From: Mimachlamys varia
Lineage: Eukaryota > Mollusca > Bivalvia > Pectinida > Pectinidae
Direction of reading: 5' to 3'
DNA length: 64,000 nt
NCBI GenBank assembly: GCA_947623455.1
Contig: OX392545.1
Coordinates: 22,790,001 to 22,854,000 of the forward strand
Numbering within the stretch: the first letter of the stretch is position 1; every line of letters begins with the position of its first letter. The translations under genes and the position numbers were made by a program. The notes under the pieces are model-generated. The model worked only from the letters and a program-made list of their open reading frames with translations. It made no database searches and had not been told where the DNA came from. Positions 1-11,431 of this stretch are shown here, in pieces.

Positions 1-84
1 AAATTTATAATCGACAATTATATTGAGATTGATTCAAGATCTTTTAAGTGTTCATGTAAGTATGAACGGGGAGATTTTTTTTTA

Positions 85-465
85 ATATGAATCAGAAAAT
101 GTCCAGTTTTTATTGCAAGAATTTTGATACTTTCAACTTTTATATTTATCACTGGTATTTGATATGGAGATGGACGTTTTTTAGTTTGCTTGTAAGTGTG
201 CTTACTTGTTGTACTGACAATGATGACTCGGATCTCGTTTTGAGGATTGATGCTTACTTGAATGTGACCAAGATTTACATGACGGGTGTCGTCGATCAAG
301 TAGAAGACGCTTACTCTTCCGGAACACTTGCTCTTATTCTCCTTTGCTTTTACGAGAGTCTCCATGTAAATTATTCTTTTGTTCCTATTTTGCCCTAGTT
401 TAATCGATTTTGAGTTCGGAATATGGTTTTGTTGACGCTTCGGTATTCTCTAATTTTTTTAAAGA
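85..465 (-). repeat. Copy 1 of the METLVKA-ORF repeat family
   Basis: Dispersed repeat of about 350 bp. On the minus strand it carries an open frame starting METLVKA, followed by SGRVSVF and DDTRHVNLGHIQVS. Near-identical copies lie at 30045-30395, 34695-35050 and 50395-50750, with fragments elsewhere. The end away from the ORF start reads into a conserved stretch, gttttgttgacgctt, then a T-run. I do not recognise the peptide. Similar frames in several copies may reflect recent spread of one element rather than selection on a protein. Confidence 0.7.
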
Positions 466-569
466 TGTTACCTTTTTTATTCTAATCCACAGTCATCGTG
501 TTTCGTTCGTCGTATGCTAATATCTTTGGCAGTAATTAACAAAAGTTAAATATAGTCAGAGGATTGTTT

Positions 570-870
570 ATGCCCATTGGCTTCTTGTTCAAATAAATGA
601 CATTGGCCAACTTTCAAGGTAAAGGAAACGTATGTAATAAAAAATCATTCTAACATTTCTCAGTTACTAAATGATTCAGGGTATTGCTATTTTGCTGAAA
701 GCATGCTGATACAGTATGAAAGGATACCAAGTTTGTTCATTGATCCTCTTTCAGGAGCACGGGGTAAAATATGTAAATATATTCAAACGACTTCGCGACT
801 ACATATAAAGTTGTCTGGTTCTTATAGTCAGATGATCATTAAGACCATGGGCGTCTTGTTAGGTCACCTT
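570..870 (+). repeat. Degraded copy of a GTCAGATGACCATTAAGGCC-ended repeat
   Basis: The stretch ends in a form of the sequence that also closes the repeats at 18640-20395 and 26770-28020 (gtcagatgatcattaagacc, then a short palindrome and cttgtta). It also contains a variant of the motif found in the 145-bp array. No gene is visible in it. Confidence 0.4.
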
Positions 871-892
871 AATATTGATGGATGTTTAGTGG

Positions 893-1235
893 CCGAGGTT
901 TGCTGGAGCCTCCATAGCCACACCTAATTTTATTTGAGTAGTGGCACGATACATAATATACACATTTTCGTAGATTTGAAATAATACAGAACTAGTTTAT
1001 TTTTTGTTTTCTAAATTCATAAATTAAATAGGTTTACGCACCTGACCCTTCTGTTTCTACATTAGTTTAGAAATTTGGGATTCCTACCTTTTGGCCCCTA
1101 GCATCACTGAAGAGTCCTAGGACGACGAAACATCTGTATGATGCAGTTTAATTCATTTTTTCGGCATACTGTATCTATAACTAAATTTAAGAGGTGCATT
1201 ATATGTGTGTGTTACGTCATCTTCAAGTAAAAGGC
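893..1235 (+). repeat. Right half of a long-inverted-repeat element
   Basis: This segment matches 40794-41110 and 42634-42950 on the same strand. Its distal half matches the reverse complement of 40440-40560, 48085-48190, 48572-48730 and 58655-58735. Shared landmarks are ggtttgctggagcctccat at one end and gacgaaacatctgtatgatg further in. It reads as one arm plus part of the centre of a foldback element whose full form is seen at 40440-41110. Confidence 0.7.
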
Positions 1236-1408
1236 TTGGTGTTTTGACAATAATGAAATGACTGATAAAAGCAACATTTGCGATACAGACCCTCTGTGAC
1301 ATTTTTCAAGGATAAATGAGGAGGGTCCTTTGTCATCGTATGTTGTATGGATTTACTTCTCATTATCTGAAGTTGATACTACAATTTTGTTTTAAATATT
1401 ATTTTTAG

Positions 1409-1453
1409 ATGTACCTAAAACAACAACACCTTGTCCAGTTGTACAAAGTACAG
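1409..1453 (+). CDS. Gene Z, stalk exon
   Basis: First visible exon of gene Z, whose 5' part lies before the window. A 45-nt, phase 1-1 exon sits between atttttag and gtaagt and encodes DVPKTTTPCPVVQST (first codon split). It is a short Thr/Pro-rich juxtamembrane stalk. Gene A has an exon of identical length and phase at 29219 (DVPKAKSVPVLEQYI), which fixes the frame and borders. It is followed 275 bp later by the membrane exon. The Ig exons of Z are not in the window. Confidence 0.85.
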
Positions 1454-1728
1454 GTAAGTTATCGACATTTAACATAATAATGAATTTGTCATTCTTCGAG
1501 AGGTTCACGTTAAAGTCTTAGTTTTTTTAAGCTTTCTTCTTTGTGAAAAACATTTCATGAACTAAACGCATTTACTGCCACAAACTATTATTGAATCATT
1601 ATGTGACTTGTGAGATGTAAGCTTTTGAAACCGACAAATCTTTCTATGAAAATCTTGAAATTGTATTATTTAGCCATGCTTATCTAAATTCACCCTTCAA
1701 CAGGAAAAAATACTTATCATATCCGCAG

Positions 1729-1833
1729 ATGACGTCATACCTTGGATCGTTGTCACCGTTATATTGGTCATCATCATCATCGCCCTTATACTTGTCGTGG
1801 TTTATGTCTGCCTACAAGTTAGACAATACAAAG
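1729..1833 (+). CDS. Gene Z, transmembrane exon
   Basis: 105-nt, phase 1-1 exon bounded by atccgcag and gtatcg. It starts D-VIPWIVVTV, continues with about 22 Ile/Val/Leu residues and ends in CLQVRQYK, which fits a single type I membrane helix with a basic stop-transfer end. The homologous exon of gene A (29360-29464) has the same length and phase and keeps the P-W start and RQYK end. There is no charged residue within the hydrophobic core, so it does not show the usual adaptor-pairing charge. Confidence 0.9.
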
Positions 1834-2136
1834 GTATCGACGGGGTTTGATATTTCTTTGGTAGTTTCAATTTAAAAAGATGAAAAGTAATTAAATTGAA
1901 CAGTGATATTCAGAGTAAAACATATGTTATACGATTCATCAGTTAACGCTTTCATGTATATACTCATATGAAACAATGACTCTCAACACGTTTAAAATTT
2001 CTGAATATTTGATAATATTCATTTTTGACATTATTGTATTTTAATATTGGACATCCATTTAAAAAAATGCATGTATACACTCCTTATGCATGTTTTAATT
2101 ATCGCATTGAAATATATTATATTTTTAAACCGACAG

Positions 2137-2176
2137 AACGTTTACGTGAACGTGTGGAATACGAGGGGATTAACAC
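2137..2176 (+). CDS. Gene Z, 40-nt cytoplasmic exon with ITIM-like motif
   Basis: Exon between ccgacag and gtaaat. Entered in phase 1 from the membrane exon and left in phase 2, it encodes ERLRERVEYEGIN. VEYEGI fits the ITIM consensus (V/I/L/S)-x-Y-x-x-(I/V/L); phosphotyrosine recruitment of SH2 phosphatases is known for that motif in vertebrate receptors and is inference here. Its 40-nt length (not a multiple of 3) means inclusion or skipping changes the frame of the next exon. A weakly similar exon is found in gene C at 57130-57148. I could not find it in gene A. Confidence 0.75.
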
Positions 2177-2663
2177 GTAAATATATTTTTTAAACTTTCT
2201 GGGTTGTATTATTCAGCTAGAACACATTTAACAAGCTGAGACCTTGTCAAGTGAACTGTTTAGCTCATCTGCGCGATTAGTAAGTTAGTTTGTGCCATGA
2301 TGCAGTGTCCGTCGTAAGTCAATTCGTCGTTTCCTTGTAATGACAAAAGAAATGTAAAAGCGTGATATTTTTTCAATAGTATCGTTCTTGGAAGTAACCG
2401 ATATTTATTTACTGTGGTCGGTCGGCAATATTTTAAGAACTTTTTTGATTTTCTGTACTTGGTCTTTAAAAAAAAGCGAAACAAACGCTTTAAAACCTAA
2501 CTGAACTTGCTGTTATAACCATCGCTTTTTAATAACCAGGATGTGTTTTTTATCACCTCGTAATTGATTTATTTTTTAACTTAACCAACGCACTGAAAAT
2601 TTGAATCGAAATATTAATAAGTTGGTTTAATTGTTTGATTTAATTGTGTCATATTGTTTACAG

Positions 2664-2730
2664 TGCATTCTCAAATAGAAACGAAAATGTGTACAGCACC
2701 ACTGACAATTACGAGATACCACAAATCTAA
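2664..2730 (+). CDS. Gene Z, terminal cytoplasmic exon (YEIP tail)
   Basis: Acceptor tgtttacag at 2663. Joined in phase 2 to the 40-nt exon, it reads T-AFSNRNENVYSTTDNYEIPQI and stops at 2728-2730. The tail thus has two more tyrosines, VYSTT and NYEIP; Y-x-x-P is a known type of SH2-docking motif (Crk/Nck class), here only inferred. If the 40-nt exon is skipped, the same exon is read in another frame as 71 residues to a stop at 2876-2878. That frame also ends in NVYSTTDNYEIPPF because of a 148-bp duplication. Confidence 0.8.
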
Positions 2731-2961
2731 AGGTGGGATTGCAGAAAAAAAGTCTCACTCGATGCAATACTGTCCTGCAATTCAAGGATATTTACACCAA
2801 CAAATCTACTATGAATATCACTGCTTGAACATAAATGTGTACAGCACCACTGACAATTACGAGATACCACCATTCTAAAGGCGGGAGTGCAGAAAAAACA
2901 TGGATGCAATACTTTCCTGCAATACAAGGATATTTACACCAACAAATCTACTATGAATATC
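2683..2961 (+). repeat. 148-bp tandem duplication at the 3' end of gene Z
   Basis: The block with the aatgtgtacagcaccactga motif (2686) recurs at 2834, and the downstream ggatatttacaccaacaaat block recurs around 2785 and 2930. The offset is 148 bp, one more than a multiple of three, so the second motif copy lies in a different frame from the first. Confidence 0.85.
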
Positions 2962-5900
2962 ACTGTCCTATGCTGTTAAGTGCTTAGGTAAATCATTTTG
3001 TGTGACTGGTAAGGAAAACGAGATTGTGTCAGCCATCTTGATTTTGATAGTTAAGGTTAGATAAAGCTACTCGTGATGTTCTAAGGATGTCCTTCGACTT
3101 TACAACTTGGATCTCAAATTATAATTGTATACATCTGTATACAATTGCTAGGCACATAGTGAAGACCACAGTCATGATATTCTAACAAATGGGAGACTTT
3201 TGTAACATGTTGCTTACTTGACTATTTGTGATGAAAAGACAATCAGAATACCAAGTAAGGAAAGATTGTGACTGTAATTTGTATAGATCTTAGACTCATT
3301 AGAGATTCAATATGGAATATGTAGACACGTACTCAATTATTCGGACATGTGTAACAGAGAATTTGGTGCCGTGAACCATTACGGAGATCGAACGGAATGA
3401 ACTGCATTTGTTTTCTCATGTGATGTTGAACTCGATAATGTAAAATTGTCTGTACGGAATGATACTATGGTTGGACTGCTTTATGTGCATACTGGATTGC
3501 TTTGACCAAATTGAATGACAAACCTCTCTTCGGACCGTGCCTTTGAAGCGGAAGTGATATTATCGACATTAAAGATATGCTGTTGTATGCTGTTTTCTTC
3601 GCGGGCGTCATCTTAGTTGAACTGAGACAGGAAAACAATTTATATTATTATAATTTGACTTCAATGTCAAGCAGCGAGGGTACTCTACAAGTGCTGATTT
3701 TTCATATCAAGTTCCGTGACAAACGAAAAGGTTTATAAAGCCACAACAAATAGACTTTTGGTAAGTTTATTACAACCAGCGAAGCTTACTACTAAACTAT
3801 GAAATGTCCATAAACCTTACAAAATGACTTGGGATATATGGATAAGATGTAGCTCTATATCGGCAAACAGAAATACATTGGGAATAGTTTACTGAAGTAG
3901 AAGCGTATTTGAAATGTTTTCATCATAAATGTAAAACCAAAGTCGATGTTTTGCAATGCCGATTATCTCCCCTTCACTAGGATTAATACTCATGCTAATA
4001 TCGTACCACATATACAATGTACAATAACGACTTTATGAGTGATTGACACAGAGTAGATGGTTATATATATGTTTGTTCTATACATGTACAACGTATAACA
4101 TGCATGTATTTATGTAAATTGTAACAGTGTATGGAATTTAATAATTATTGTTCCTAAATAAATGTTTGGACTTTCTTAAGTATTTCTTAATGTTATTATT
4201 GACCAGTAATACCTATATAACGGGTGTTGATTGGTAATCCGGTTACACCAATATAACTGGCCCTGGGGTCTACCAAGCCCTAGCAGCTTTATTCCTAAAG
4301 CCATCTGATGAGATCCCCACCCTAAATATAGATATACATTTGTTTGATAAAAACAGACAAGCACAATCAATATATTAGAGTGGATCCCGGGGTCCGCCAA
4401 GCTTGAGATCGTTTCCTTTAAGCTATATATAGAATGGATTTGCATAAAGAGACCAACAAAATCATGATATTATAATTGGTCCAAAGTCTGTCCCAACCTT
4501 GTTAATGTAGAATCAACCCCTGTGTTATGACTGTCAAACGCTAAAGATATCAACCCCAAACATGTAGATAGTAATGCTCGGCATAAGAAGACGAGCACAA
4601 TCGTTCTATTATAATTGATACCGCGTCTACCAGACTCCGTACGACCTACATAGTTTCCAAGTTTTACTCAGAAACAATTGAGATCCACACACCGTAACTA
4701 AACTTTTACACTGATATTATATGCAACAAGGGATTGTCTTTGGGTCTGTCCCTGTTGCTGGGATATTTTCTTTGATATTTTGCTGTGAATGCTCAGATAT
4801 AACTATCCAGATGAACGATACAGGCCCTCTCGATCTCTTGTTCCAAGGAAAGTTTGTTTTACGTCCTATTAAAAGCCAGTGTCATTTAAAGAGGCAATTT
4901 CGTAAAGTTTGTTTTCTTTTTATATAATATCGCCAGATATTGTATGAAATTAAAGTTCCTTACTCCTTACGAACAACTCATAACGATATTTTAACAAAAG
5001 CAGATGTTTTCAATTCGTTTTAAGCCAATTCAAATCGCTCGGCGGCCGTGGTCCGTCGTCCGTCCTTAAAACAATTTCTGTTATCGTTTTGCTTGGAGAT
5101 ATACTGGTCTGGATCTTTCCAAATCATATGCAAGTTCCCATTTTTCCCTTGTTGTGCTGTATTTATTTTGGGACTGATTGGAAAAACAAAATAAATGGCT
5201 GACAGACGGCCATCTTGAATTCTGACAATGAATATCGATTATCGTTATATCGTTTGCAAAATTGGATGGATCTTTCCAAAAATTTCATTTTCAAATTCCC
5301 CTTGTGCTTTAGTTGTACTGTATTGATTTTGGGACTGATCGAAAAAAACCAATATAGCTGACAGACGGCCATCTTTGATTTTGACAATGAACATTTTTTA
5401 TCGTTATATCTTGGTAGATTATATACATATATGAATATTAAAATAAGAAGGGAAAAGATCCTCCGAGATCTGTTGTTTAATAAATAAACAGGAAATCCCT
5501 AATCGTCCAACACGAAAAATACTATGCATAAGAGACCTATGTTTACAAACATCTCAGAGCAGTTTGACGTTTACGAGCATGCCCGACATGTCTCGTAGAT
5601 GATAATACATGACTTCCGAAGCCATGTGATGAGTTATCAAAACTAAAGTAAGATTATTACACTTTTAGTAGATTATGAATTTCTGTATCAATAGCCCTTT
5701 CGTCACGTCACTTCTATAGCTGAAGTTCGTGACGGGTTTAGTTATAACAAACGCTTTTAACCGTATAATATTGGCTAACACACGTCTCCAGGTAATGAAA
5801 TGGGTCCATTTGTGTGCGAGCTCCCTATAATATCCGTTTCTCGCTGATTTGAAATATAGCAATTTCTTTTGGGTTCTGATAATCCTAACGCCTATCCTGT

Positions 5901-6713
5901 GTACAACGTATTTCGTAAATTCAACATCCATATAAAGCAGTATTTGTGAAATCAAACATACCATAATGAAATGTTCCGTTCGCCCTATTTAGCCGGGGTA
6001 ATAATTCCATGACAGGTTCAAGTGTTATTTAACCTACTGCCGTTAATAAATAATGATGTAAAGATTGTTTACGACACTGCGTTTGTCAATATGTCACAAT
6101 TTATATTGGTTTTGTTTAAAGGCCTCGTTTTGGTTAAGTACAGGTGTGATTTGATATCATCGTATTATTCAAAATTATAAAACTGGTTCAGGTGAAATTG
6201 GTTGACTACAATTGAAGACAAAAATCAATATTCATTTTATTGTCAAGGCTCAATTCTATTATCAAAGCAATTTTCTTGTCAATATTGTAAATCATTTGTC
6301 ACGTTCAAACGATGTTCTAAATAACTGATAGCATATTATGTTTTATAATTCATCCCTGTAACAAAAGCAGTTTGCTTCAGTATATAATCCAAATTCGACG
6401 GACAAACATTTTAATAATGGGATATATCTTATTTAATTCAGGAAAGATAATCCTAGGAAATTCTATTCAATTCTGGAATATTGAAATTCATATTAAACTT
6501 CAGGATTGCTCCACCCCTTTCACCAATACCGGTAATAGATTATTCCTCAAGTGCTCCTCATACATGTCAGCTATTCTTATTGGCCCTTATCTCTTAACCT
6601 ATCTATTAAACAGCGGTTTTTACTTGCTTCTGCTAACAGCTACTTCCCTGTCGGAGTCAACACATGGTTGTGAGGTTTATTTCTTACGGCAGATGAAATA
6701 AGTCAAACTGGCT
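2962..6713. other. Gene Z 3' region and Z-A intergenic DNA
   Basis: No exon is recognised here. A candidate poly(A) signal AATAAA lies at 4157-4162. From about 3390 onward the stretch is paralogous to 36640-40027 with conserved order: a stretch after gatgttgaactcgataatgt, the ccctagcag block at 4280, the gtctgtccctgtt block at 4745, and the cctactgccgttaataaata block at 6028. A roughly 170-bp imperfect tandem repeat with gctgacagacggccatctt lies at 5160-5400. The minus-strand open frame at 5665-5964 has no recognisable family. Confidence 0.65.
6480..6713 (+). promoter_or_regulatory. Conserved upstream block of gene A with inverted CCAAT box
   Basis: The segment before the signal-peptide exon is shared with the segments before 39961 and 41794. 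An inverted CCAAT box (ATTGG, 6579-6583) lies 131 bp before the ATG. It is matched by ATTGG at 39848-39852 in the first B copy. The shared ccctgtcggagtcaacac-type stretch is also present. No TATA box is evident. The transcription start is unknown. Confidence 0.45.
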
Positions 6714-6777
6714 ATGGCGGGAGAAAAATCACTGTTGCTGTTTGCCACACTGATCGGTTTCATCTCTCATCCGATAG
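6714..6777 (+). CDS. Gene A, exon 1: signal peptide
   Basis: The exon starts at ATGG and encodes MAGEKSLLLFATLIGFISHP plus one further codon, then splits a codon at gtaagt (phase 1). The hydrophobic run after a lysine is a typical secretory signal. The two gene B signal exons (67 nt) align with it throughout (MGGETALCIFVTLVGFIAHS). The next exon of the module begins in phase 1 with VSGQS, which is a likely cleavage region. Intron 1 is 3.3 kb. Confidence 0.88.
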
Positions 6778-7206
6778 GTAAGTATTTTTACTCGTTAATT
6801 TATCCATCACAGAGTGTAACACATATTATTTGTAAAGTATACTGTTTACACTCCTTTAATCTACACCAAATCCGATCGCATCACATCTATATTGGGCGGT
6901 GTGATGAAACAGATTTTCGCTCATAACCAGCTTAAACATTAAAAAACGTTATGGGGATTTCAAAGGATTATATGTTATCACCCAAGAGGTAAGAGATTTT
7001 GGGGGTATATTAGACTCGAGACCTACTTATAATATCGTTATCTATTGATATCGATAGACTTTTTATACCCAGGGGAGGGAAAGTCATTAGCCAACATCTC
7101 CACCGTTTCAGAGGTACGACCCTCTGGTAGGTTTAGTCAACACTTATTTAATTTAATATTCTCAGACCATATAATTGGGGCCACACCAACATATTATTTC
7201 TAATAC

Positions 7207-8060
7207 AGTGGACTCCACTTAATATCACCCCTGTAAATATCACATTCCTCTTCATATCATGTTTTTCCCAAGCACCATTTTTCTCTATATATAATCTATG
7301 TAATTTTATTTAGTTAATATAAATAATTTTCGGAGTTTGATGGAACAGAATTAGCCGAAAATTGTTTTCCCTTCAGTGTCATACTTTCTGATAGGGGGCG
7401 TTGAAGTCGGGTGTCGCACGTGCTGGTTGTGCGGTATGTGACTGTCGGGTCATTCAGCGATAGTCGCACCGACAGTTCACATGTTTTTGTTTTTTATAAC
7501 TTTACAATTTTTATGTAAAAATGAAATTGAATGATAAATAGTTTGAATACTTCTTTATTGATGTGAATTCATAAAGTATGTACGGGTATATGAGGGATAT
7601 ATAAGTGGGTTCGTTGTTTTGTGAAAACTGTCGGCGATTATGCGCTCCATACAATAAATTATTGGAATTTATTATTGGTGTTGTGGTTTTCTATCGGAAG
7701 GTGTGGTGTTGGAGGGAACATGTATTTTGAGGTGAATTCCTCTTACTACATGTATAATTTTTTTACCCAATCACATAAATTTTCCAGAAAATGATGTCAT
7801 TTTCATTGATTTCAGATACAACTTGTACAAAATGTTGCATAGAAAATAAAAAAATAATCCCAAAAATGTTTTTTATTTCAAATAATGTTACATATATATA
7901 TTGAAACATCTTCACATGTACATTGAATAGCTTAATTTTAGTTATGGAGATTTGAAATGCACTAGATTTAGTGGAAAAGCATGTTTCTCTTAATGTCACA
8001 TTCCTGTTAATATCAACTTTTTATCTGACAAATGAAACATGATACAAAGATGAGTACACT
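7207..8060. mobile_element. Mariner/pogo-like non-autonomous element candidate
   Basis: Begins ta|cagtggactccacttaat and ends gagtacactg|ta. The ends are short inverted repeats (CAGTGxACTC) flanked by TA. Internal ttaatatcacccctgtaaat and cctgttaatatcaac stretches near the two ends are also inverted relatives. No transposase frame is visible. Confidence 0.5.
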
Positions 8061-10114
8061 GTATCATAATCACATTTACCAAGAAACGGTAGATAGGCAT
8101 ATAGAGAAGGAATTGCAAACAAGTTAAATGTATGACCCAAACATTCTGTAGTCCCAAAGTCGTTTATAACATTACTATACGACCGGTCTCACTATGTCAA
8201 AGTTATGGCATATAGATAGAAGTCATACGGTGATGTCAGTCCCCAAGGTCTTATCTTATTTCAAAGAATGTGTTTATAACATTACGATAGAGCCAGTCTC
8301 ACTATGTCAAAGTTATGGCATATAGATAGAAGTCAGTCCCCAAGGTCTAATCTTAATTCAAAGAATGTGTTCGGATCTTAATGCAAAGCAATTCTATACA
8401 TGACCAGAATACAAGTATCATCCTTTGAAATTTACTTCTGCAGCGACCAAAGCATGTGCATAATCGTCCATGTATATTTCTACTTCATTGGGAACAACTT
8501 GCGTGCGTGAACAGAGTTGCTGGACCATGCTACACATTGTTTTTTTTCGATAGTAGCCCTCCAGTGGGGAAACCGGAAATACGTCACACAAACGGGTCAA
8601 AATCGGCCTCCATCGGTTATTTCCCGAAAGTTGGGTTAAATCAAAAAGGAACATCGTCAACGGATGTTAATTACAGTATCCCTTCGTCGGTTGGTCGGGA
8701 ATTATTTCATTAAAATTCTTGTCACAGGCAGCACAAGTCAGAGAGAGAATATGGTCTGATGATCCTTTTATTTTTTTTCATCAACCAAGTTTTGTTTAGT
8801 ATTCTACCCGGAGATATCTTAAAAAAAAAAATCAAAAGAATCAGTGAATACCAAGACACAACCATAATCCGAAATCAAAATCAATTAAACTAGAGTCAAA
8901 ATAGGAACAAATGAAATGATGTAGAATAGTATTTTGTGCCCTTTATTTCAAGTTCAGAAGGGTATATAGGATCGACGTGATCAGCAAACGTCCGCATTAA
9001 AACACCAGGTATATGTGTAGTCTGTATTTATTAGTTCATCGCCTAAATTCCTTCAAATATTTATGTCCCTTTGTTGAGAATTTCAGGGAAATAAATATTT
9101 CTAAAATTATTTTTATAATCTTTGTATGAATTATGCATCATAACTCATGAAAGAAAAACAAAATTGCGATGGATGGATGTCGAAATCAACAGCGTTTTTC
9201 GAGACTATCAACCCGAATTCAACGCCCTCTTTCATTGTAAAGATTCATGCATAGTTGAAATAAAATCATTTTGCATCATTACTAGTACTTAAAGAGGAGC
9301 GTTCTACTCTACTGACCAACCATGTAAGCTTTGCCAAAGACAAGTATAGATCTACTTCAGCTGCGGCTATATAATGTATCATTTGAATGCTTGTTTTCTA
9401 ATCATTCCTGCAAACAATTTAAATAGGGAGATCGAGAAAAAATGACTAGTTCCGTCAATGATTATGTTTTTGAACTAATAGCATATTTTCCGGATCTTAG
9501 ATAATAAATGTCGAGGAAATCTGGCTTTTGGGAAGGGAAGAAAGAAAATGCGAACTTTCTGTAAAGGGTATGGCTTCTTTTTATGCTGAAACAGGTAAGT
9601 TATCCGAGGTTGACTTAAAATAAGTAATGAAAAATAAGAGAATACCAAAGCGTAAACAAAATCATAATCCAAACTCAAAATCGAGTAAACCAGGGGGAAA
9701 ATATGATGAAATGAAAAATTTACACGGAAACCCTTGTAAAAGTACAAGAGAATAAAACCAAGCTCTTTTAAGACCTCGCCTATTTCATATTAGTTGTGAG
9801 GGAGTAAGGCTAAGGATACCAATAATTCCTTATCCCATCAGATGCAAGGGTAATCCTTCATTTTGAAGTTGAAAAAAACTTATGTATAACTAGTTGTATG
9901 ACATTGACAACTATTCTACAGATAACACATCACATGCAATTATCATCAAGATCATTCCTATGTAAACCTTTTATTTTTTCGCGGCAAAACTTGGCCAATT
10001 AATGGTTGGACATATTTAATATTAATTCGGTATGGTATTATTTTATTGTTTTGTACATGTTCAAAATGAAAATGCATGTTACTTGCATTGTTATTATTTC
10101 CCTATGTGTTTCAG
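8061..10114. other. Rest of gene A intron 1
   Basis: No exon is recognised. It contains a local duplication (gtctcactatgtcaaagtta at 8187 and 8298, about 110 bp apart). Minus-strand fragments of the METLVKA repeat family lie at about 8850-8935 and 9640-9770. The antiparallel open frames at 8418-8713 look like chance or repeat ORFs. Confidence 0.5.
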
Positions 10115-10519
10115 TGTCTGGTCAGTCCATCACCATAACAGGAACAAGTACCCTGGTAACGCCGACATCGGAACTCAGAATCACCTGTCAGCCAAGTACA
10201 GCTGGTATCAGTGATATCAATAGTCTTACTGTTCAAAAGAATACCAGCACTACTGACTATTCAGAAGTAGTGTCTGTAGCCTATAATAAAGCATCCTCAT
10301 CATCAGTTATCTCGTGGGGCAGTTCCAGCATCCAAAACAGAGCGGGTGTGTCAGCGGCGGGAAACGTGGACTCTGTGTCTGGTGCTCAGCTTGTGTTTAT
10401 CATCTCCGCGAACAACACAAGATGTGAAGACGAGGGAGCGTACAGGTGTAACATGGGAGTGACGCTGCAAGGTGGTGGTCCTGGCTTGGCTTCTGCTGAG
10501 AAATATGTTACGGCTACTG
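10115..10519 (+). CDS. Gene A, exon 2: first Ig-like domain
   Basis: 405-nt, phase 1-1 exon between gtgtttcag and gtatgt, coding for one complete extracellular domain. It begins VSGQSITITGTSTLV. The B-strand cysteine is in LRITCQPS, and the F-strand cysteine is in the hallmark EDEGAYRC (D-x-G/A-x-Y-x-C). A third Cys sits just before it (NNTRC). The tryptophan expected in the C strand is absent; that position reads NSLTVQKN. Asn-Ser/Thr sites (KNTS, NNT) suggest glycosylation. The gene B exon at 45283 is the same length and about 90% identical by eye. Ligand unknown. Confidence 0.92.
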
Positions 10520-10851
10520 GTATGTACCGCAAAGTATCATGACACATATTCTAAAACAAAAAGAAGTTTGCATATGGCTGTATAACATGTCTTTATAACT
10601 ACACGTTACTGGGTTATATCGCGAATCTAGATTGTTTGTCTGACTGTCTATGATCTGTCGGAGTTTAATCACATAAAGCAGAAGCTTGAGAAATAGTCGT
10701 TAGTTCATGTATTTTGGCACCATGTTAATGCTCTTTGAAACATTATTTAGAAATAACGCTTATTTGTACAAATTAAATTAAAAGTACGTAATGAAAACAC
10801 CGACCATGTCTTTGTAATTTTGACTTTCTGTTTTTACACCATAACGGTTAA

Positions 10852-11042
10852 ATATGTTATTACTCCCTGCTTGACGCTCAGCATTACGGGGATGGAACGA
10901 CTGGTTCGTCCGTTATCAGTGAGCGTGTGGGGTGTTCTGCTGGGGCCTTTGGCAGTATACTTCGGAACTGTATTAGCACCGAGAGGCCGTCGTTAAATGA
11001 CCCTGGCAGTTAATAGGACGTTCAAAACAAACAAACAACCAA
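10852..11042 (+). repeat. SINE-like element
   Basis: Lies in intron 2 of gene A. It starts near gttattactccctgcttgac, contains gatggaacgactggttcgtc, and ends with gttaataggacgttcaaaac followed by caaacaaacaacc. The GGACGT plus CAAA-rich tail is shared with 41120-41205, 45940-46130 and, inverted, with 52350-52420. This is a common SINE tail form in bivalve genomes. Confidence 0.55.
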
Positions 11043-11255
11043 CCACAAAATGAATGCTTCCATTATGGACCTTAAAAATTTCGTTGATTTGAGCGCCTTG
11101 TGCCAACCTCATGTTAGTGTCGCAATCTCGTCATAAAAAAACTTTTGACGTGGAACATAATGGCGTTCACGCGAGAATATGCCTTTACTGTTAAAAAATC
11201 TCAAACCTCAAACAAAAGACATGTCAACTGATAAGTGAATATGTATCTGTTATAG

Positions 11256-11431
11256 TACTGCCGACTTACACCAACGCCATGTATGTGTCACCACCTCCCA
11301 ATGTGAACGGTCAGTATTACTCTGTGGGTAACACACTGACGTTCAGCTGTTCCGGTACTGTAGGAAGTGACAAGAGGATCCACACGTGGTGCTACAGGCA
11401 AACAGGCAGTACTTCCAACACTGGATTTACG
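11256..11431 (+). CDS. Gene A, exon 3: first half of second Ig-like domain
   Basis: 176-nt exon, entered in phase 1 after ctgttatag and left in phase 0 at ACG|gtacag. It encodes VLPTYTNAMYVSPPPNVNG at its start, with the B-strand Cys in LTFSCSGTV and the C-strand Trp in HTWCYRQ, which carries an adjacent extra Cys. The domain is completed by the exon at 23066. The gene B counterpart (47599-47771) has the same phases and the same TCTGTVGTDK...WCYRR layout. The following intron is 11.6 kb, against 1.6 kb in gene B. Confidence 0.9.

Noticed and set aside
5665..5964. 99-residue minus-strand ORF as a gene
   Set aside because: No domain, no conserved counterpart frame in the paralogous block before gene B.
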